Origin: Hippasteria phrygiana
Taxonomy: Eukaryota; Echinodermata; Asteroidea; Valvatida; Goniasteridae
Reading direction: 5' to 3'
Assembly (NCBI GenBank): GCA_037893225.1
Contig: JAZGUH010000103.1
Span: 1,984,001-2,048,000, forward strand
DNA: 64,000 nt
Positions 60,781 through 64,000 of the stretch are shown here, piece after piece (position 1 is the first letter of the stretch; every line of letters starts with the position of its first letter). The notes beneath the pieces are model-generated. The model was given only the letters and a program-made list of their open reading frames with translations. It did not search any database and was not told where the DNA came from. Made by a program: the position numbers and the translations under genes.

Positions 60781-63700
60781 ATGGGTAGCTTAGATCTAGC
60801 GCAACAATTTGAGACCATCGCCAGCTTCATAGCGTGAGAACTCTTCGAGAAAATTCAAACCTCGCAACAAATTTTCCCCATGAACTCTGTGTGCGTTCTC
60901 CCGTTTACTGCATTGTGACTGCTTAACGTTTGCCAAATTTTCAGATGAACGCCCTTCCTTTCCCTGTTCATAATTGAATGGTATATTGACCAAATCCAGT
61001 CATTTTTACACTGATGGGTAGCTTAGATTTAGCGCAACAATTTCAGACCATCACCAGCTTCACAGCGTTAGAACTCTTCGAGAAAATTCAAACCTCGCAA
61101 CTAATTTCTTTCTGTGAACTCTGTGTGCGTTCTCCCGTTTACTGCATTGTGGCTGCTTAACGTTTGCCAAATTTTCAGATGAACGCCCCTCCTTTCCCTG
61201 TTCATAATTGAATGGGATATTGACCAAATCCAGTAATTTTCACACGTATGGGTAGCTTAGATCTAGCGCAACAATTTGAGACCATCGCCAGCTTCACAGC
61301 GTTAGAACTCTTCGAGAAAATTCAAACCTCGCAACAAATTTCTTTCTGTTAACTCTGTGTGCGTTCTCCCGTTTAATGCATTGTGGCTGCTTAACGTTTG
61401 CCAAATTTTCAGATGAACGCCCTTCCTTTCCCTGTTCATAATTGAATGGGATATTGACCAAATCCAGCAATTTCCACACGTATGGGTAGCTTAGATCTAG
61501 CGCAACAATTTGAGACCATCGCCAGCTTCACAGCGTTAGAACTCTTCGAGAAAATTCAAACCTCGCAACTAATTTCGTTCTGTGAACTCTGTGTGCGTTC
61601 TCCCGTTTACTGCATTGTAACTGCTTAACGTTTGCCACATTTTCAGATGAACGCCCCTCCTTTCCCTGTTCATAATTGAATGGTATATTGACCAAATCAA
61701 GTAATTGTTACCCGTATGGGTAGCTTAGATATAGCACAACAATTTCAGACCATCGCCAGCTTCACAGCGTTAGAACTCTTTAAGAAAAATCAAACATCGC
61801 ATCAAATTTCTTCCTGTGAACTCTGTGTGCGTTCTTCCGTTTACTGCATTGTGACTGCTTAACGTTTGCCACATTTCCAGATGAACGCCCCTCCTTTCCC
61901 TGTTCATAATTGAATGGGATATTGACCAAATCCAGTAAGTTTCACACGTATGGGTAGCTTAGATCTAGCGCAACAATTTGAGACCATCGCCAGCTTCATA
62001 GCGTGAGAACTCTTCGAGAAAATTCAAACCTCGCAACAAATTTTCCCCATGAACTCTGTGTGCGTTCTCCCGTTTACTGCATTGTGACTGCTTAACGTTT
62101 GCCAAATTTTCAGATGAACGCCCCTCCTTTCCCTGTTCATAATTGAATGGTATATTGACCAAATCCAGTCATTTTTACACTGATGGGTAGCTTAGATTTA
62201 GCGCAACAATTTCAGACCATCACCAGCTTCACAGCGTTAGAACTCTTCGAGAAAATTCAAACCTCGCAACTAATTTCTTTCTGTGAACTCTGTGTGCGTT
62301 CTCCCGTTTACTGCATTGTGGCTGCTTAACGTTTGCCAAATTTTCAGATGAACGCCCCTCCTTTCCCTGTTCATAATTGAATGGGATATTGACCAAATCC
62401 AGTAATTTTCACACGTATGGGTAGCTTAGATCTAGCGCAACAATTTGAGACCATCGCCAGCTTCACAGCGTTAGAACTCTTCGAGAAAATTCAAACCTCG
62501 CAACAAATTTCTTTCTGTTAACTCTGTGTGCGTTCTCCCGTTTAATGCATTGTGGCTGCTTAACGTTTGCCAAATTTTCAGATGAACGCCCCTCCTTTCC
62601 CTGTTCATAATTGAATGGGATATTGACCAAATCCAGCAATTTCCACACGTATGGGTAGCTTAGATCTAGCGCAACAATTTGAGACCATCGCCAGCTTCAC
62701 AGCGTTAGAACTCTTCGAGAAAATTCAAACCTCGCAACTAATTTCGTTCTGTGAACTCTGTGTGCGTTCTCCCGTTTACTGCATTGTAACTGCTTAACGT
62801 TTGCCACATTTTCAGATGAACGCCCCTCCTTTCCCTGTTCATAATTGAATGGTATATTGACCAAATCCAGTCATTGTTACCCGTATGGGTAGCTTAGATT
62901 TAGCGCAACAATTTCAGACCATCGCCAGCTTCACAGCGTTAGAACTCTTCGAGAAAAATCAAACCTCGCATCAAATTTCTTCCTGTGAACTCTGTGTGCG
63001 TTCTTCCGTTTACTGCATTGTGACTGCTTAACGTTTGCCACATTTCCAGATGAACGCCCCTCCTTTCCCTGTTCATAATTGAATGGGATATTGACCAAAT
63101 CCAGTAAGTTTCACACGTATGGGTAGCTTAGATCTAGCGCAACAATTTGAGACCATCGCCAGCTTCATAGCGTGAGAACTCTTCGAGAAAATTCAAACCT
63201 CGCAACAAATTTTCCCCATGAACTCTGTGTGCGTTCTCCCGTTTACTGCATTGTGACTGCTTAACGTTTGCCAAATTTTCAGATGAACGCCCTTCCTTTC
63301 CCTGTTCATAATTGAATGGTATATTGACCAAATCCAGTCATTTTTACACTGATGGGTAGCTTAGATTTAGCGCAACAATTTCAGACCATCACCAGCTTCA
63401 CAGCGTTAGAACTCTTCGAGAAAATTCAAACCTCGCAACTAATTTCTTTCTGTGAACTCTGTGTGCGTTCTCCCGTTTACTGCATTGTGGCTGCTTAACG
63501 TTTGCCAAATTTTCAGATGAACGCCCCTCCTTTCCCTGTTCATAATTGAATGGGATATTGACCAAATCCAGTAATTTTCACACGTATGGGTAGCTTAGAT
63601 CTAGCGCAACAATTTGAGACCATCGCCAGCTTCACAGCGTTAGAACTCTTCGAGAAAATTCAAACCTCGCAACAAATTTCTTTCTGTTAACTCTGTGTGC

Positions 63701-64000
63701 GTTCTCCCGTTTAATGCATTGTGGCTGCTTAACGTTTGCCAAATTTTCAGATGAACGCCCCTCCTTTCCCTGTTCATAATTGAATGGGATATTGACCAAA
63801 TCCAGCAATTTCCACACGTATGGGTAGCTTAGATCTAGCGCAACAATTTGAGACCATCGCCAGCTTCACAGCGTTAGAACTCTTCGAGAAAATTCAAACC
63901 TCGCAACTAATTTCGTTCTGTGAACTCTGTGTGCGTTCTCCCGTTTACTGCATTGTAACTGCTTAACGTTTGCCACATTTTCAGATGAACGCCCCTCCTT
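60781..64000 (+). repeat. 5-mer HOR (1169 bp), about 2.75 copies, runs off the end
   Basis: Units start at 60781, 61950 and 63119. Order is B2-C-A-(A variant with agcaatttccacacg and aatttcgttctg)-G. The mark atttcgttct repeats at 61572, 62741 and 63910. The same 5-mer exists once at 41940-43108 and once at 54235-55403, so it is a local amplification of a copied segment. Units differ by cgcccttcc versus cgcccctcc at 60955, 61429 and 63294, and in the G monomer at 62885. Confidence 0.9.
62885..63118 (+). repeat. G monomer with mixed markers
   Basis: The upstream boundary reads cagtcattgttacccg: gtcattgtta is the form seen before 54001 and 60547, while acccg is otherwise seen before 42875, 55170 and 61716. 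The body (agatttagcgc, cgagaaaaatc, aaacctcgcatc) follows the first form, not the second (agatatagcac, tttaagaaaaatc, aaacatcgcatc). The monomer is therefore a mosaic of the two G lineages. Confidence 0.8.

Larger units (their letters stand above)
1..64000 (+). repeat. Continuous tandem satellite array, ~234-bp monomer
   Basis: The whole window is a head-to-tail array of one repeat. Taking ATGGGTAGCTTAGAT as phase mark, successive copies fall at 91, 325, 559, 792, 1026, 1259, 1493 and 1727, and the same 233/234 spacing continues to the end, giving about 270-275 monomers. All copies have the same orientation; I saw no inversion, no inserted mobile element and no unique spacer. The window starts and ends inside a monomer, so neither array edge is present. 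No stretch holds a supportable gene. Such arrays are typical of eukaryotic centromeric or heterochromatic DNA; the chromosomal location here is inference. I do not recognise the family. Confidence 0.98.

Noticed and set aside
8786..63817. Minus-strand ORFs of 60-71 codons (for example 8786-8971, 20205-20387, 42453-42638, 50744-50959, 63632-63817)
   Set aside because: These are the complement of the same monomers, present or absent with single subtype changes; several overlap the plus-strand frames. No coding evidence.
1..64000. CRISPR array
   Set aside because: The repeat is directly adjacent with no unique spacers, the unit is 234 bp, and no cas-like gene is present.
1..64000. Protein with internal repeats (one giant repetitive gene)
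   Set aside because: Although 234 is divisible by three, every monomer carries in-frame stops (tga in aattgaatgg, plus taa or tga in most subtypes), and 233-bp monomers shift the frame.
1..64000. Transposable elements or terminal repeats between monomers
   Set aside because: No break in the 233/234-bp phase large enough to hold an insertion was seen; the only size changes are one-base indels and the 49-bp deletion at 45916 and 48206.
1..64000. tRNA, rRNA or snRNA derived satellite
   Set aside because: I looked for internal promoter boxes and for conserved rRNA or tRNA stretches in the monomer and recognised none.
1..64000. Telomeric or subtelomeric repeats
   Set aside because: No runs of TTAGGG, TTAGG or TTTAGGG type were seen.

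Overview
The window is one uninterrupted satellite DNA array. Every stretch I read belongs to a head-to-tail repeat of about 234 bp, always in the same orientation, with roughly 270-275 monomers. Both window edges fall inside a monomer, so the array is longer than 64 kb. I see no unique sequence, protein gene, RNA gene, transposon or inversion. Such a long, gene-free tandem array points to a eukaryotic chromosome (centromeric, pericentromeric or other heterochromatin). I do not recognise the satellite family and cannot name the species. GC is about 42% (99 of 234 in the monomer at 325-558), and CpG is not depleted (10 seen, about 10 expected).

Monomers fall into recognisable subtypes. I call them A (tail with ttaactc and aatgcatt), B (catagggtgag plus tttttcccatg, 233 bp), C (cactgATG head, agattt, catcacc, 233 bp upstream spacing), D (agcattttt head, tttctttg), D' (D with caaccatttgag), E (catagcgtgag plus aaaaatgtattt, then caaatgaacg), F (cacagcg head with the B tail, 233 bp) and G (attgtta head, gagaaaaatc, gcatcaaa). 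Length differences come almost entirely from one missing base in the B/F tail.

The subtypes form higher-order repeats (HORs) that change along the window. At 0.3-5.9 kb there is a 12-mer (2805 bp) in tandem, with 6-mer (1403 bp) and 8-mer (1870 bp) derivatives to 8.7 kb. At 8.7-10.8 kb there is a clean 9-mer, E-A-B-C-D-F-C-A-D' (2104 bp). A 14-mer (3273 bp) is duplicated at 9.2-15.8 kb. A 6-mer pair and a 10-mer follow at 16.5-20.2 kb. At 20.2-26.5 kb a different 14-mer is duplicated, made of the 9-mer plus a 5-mer deletion derivative. Scrambled 5-mer pieces lie at 26-30 kb. At 30.7-37.7 kb there are 2.5 copies of another 12-mer (2806 bp) lacking B and E. A 3-mer (701 bp) pair follows at 37.5-38.9 kb. 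From 40 to 54 kb monomers are more diverse and G appears, including a 2290-bp tandem duplication that is identical by eye over 2341 bp. From 53.9 kb onward there are copies of the 41.6-43.6 kb segment, a 2572-bp (11-mer) pair, and a 5-mer (1169 bp) tandem running off the window end.

The interest of the window is its record of satellite evolution: hybrid monomers mark unequal crossovers, patchy marker sharing suggests conversion, and nested duplications date events relative to each other. Short recurring ORFs (about 60-71 codons) are by-products of the repeat. I found no new gene system and do not claim one.
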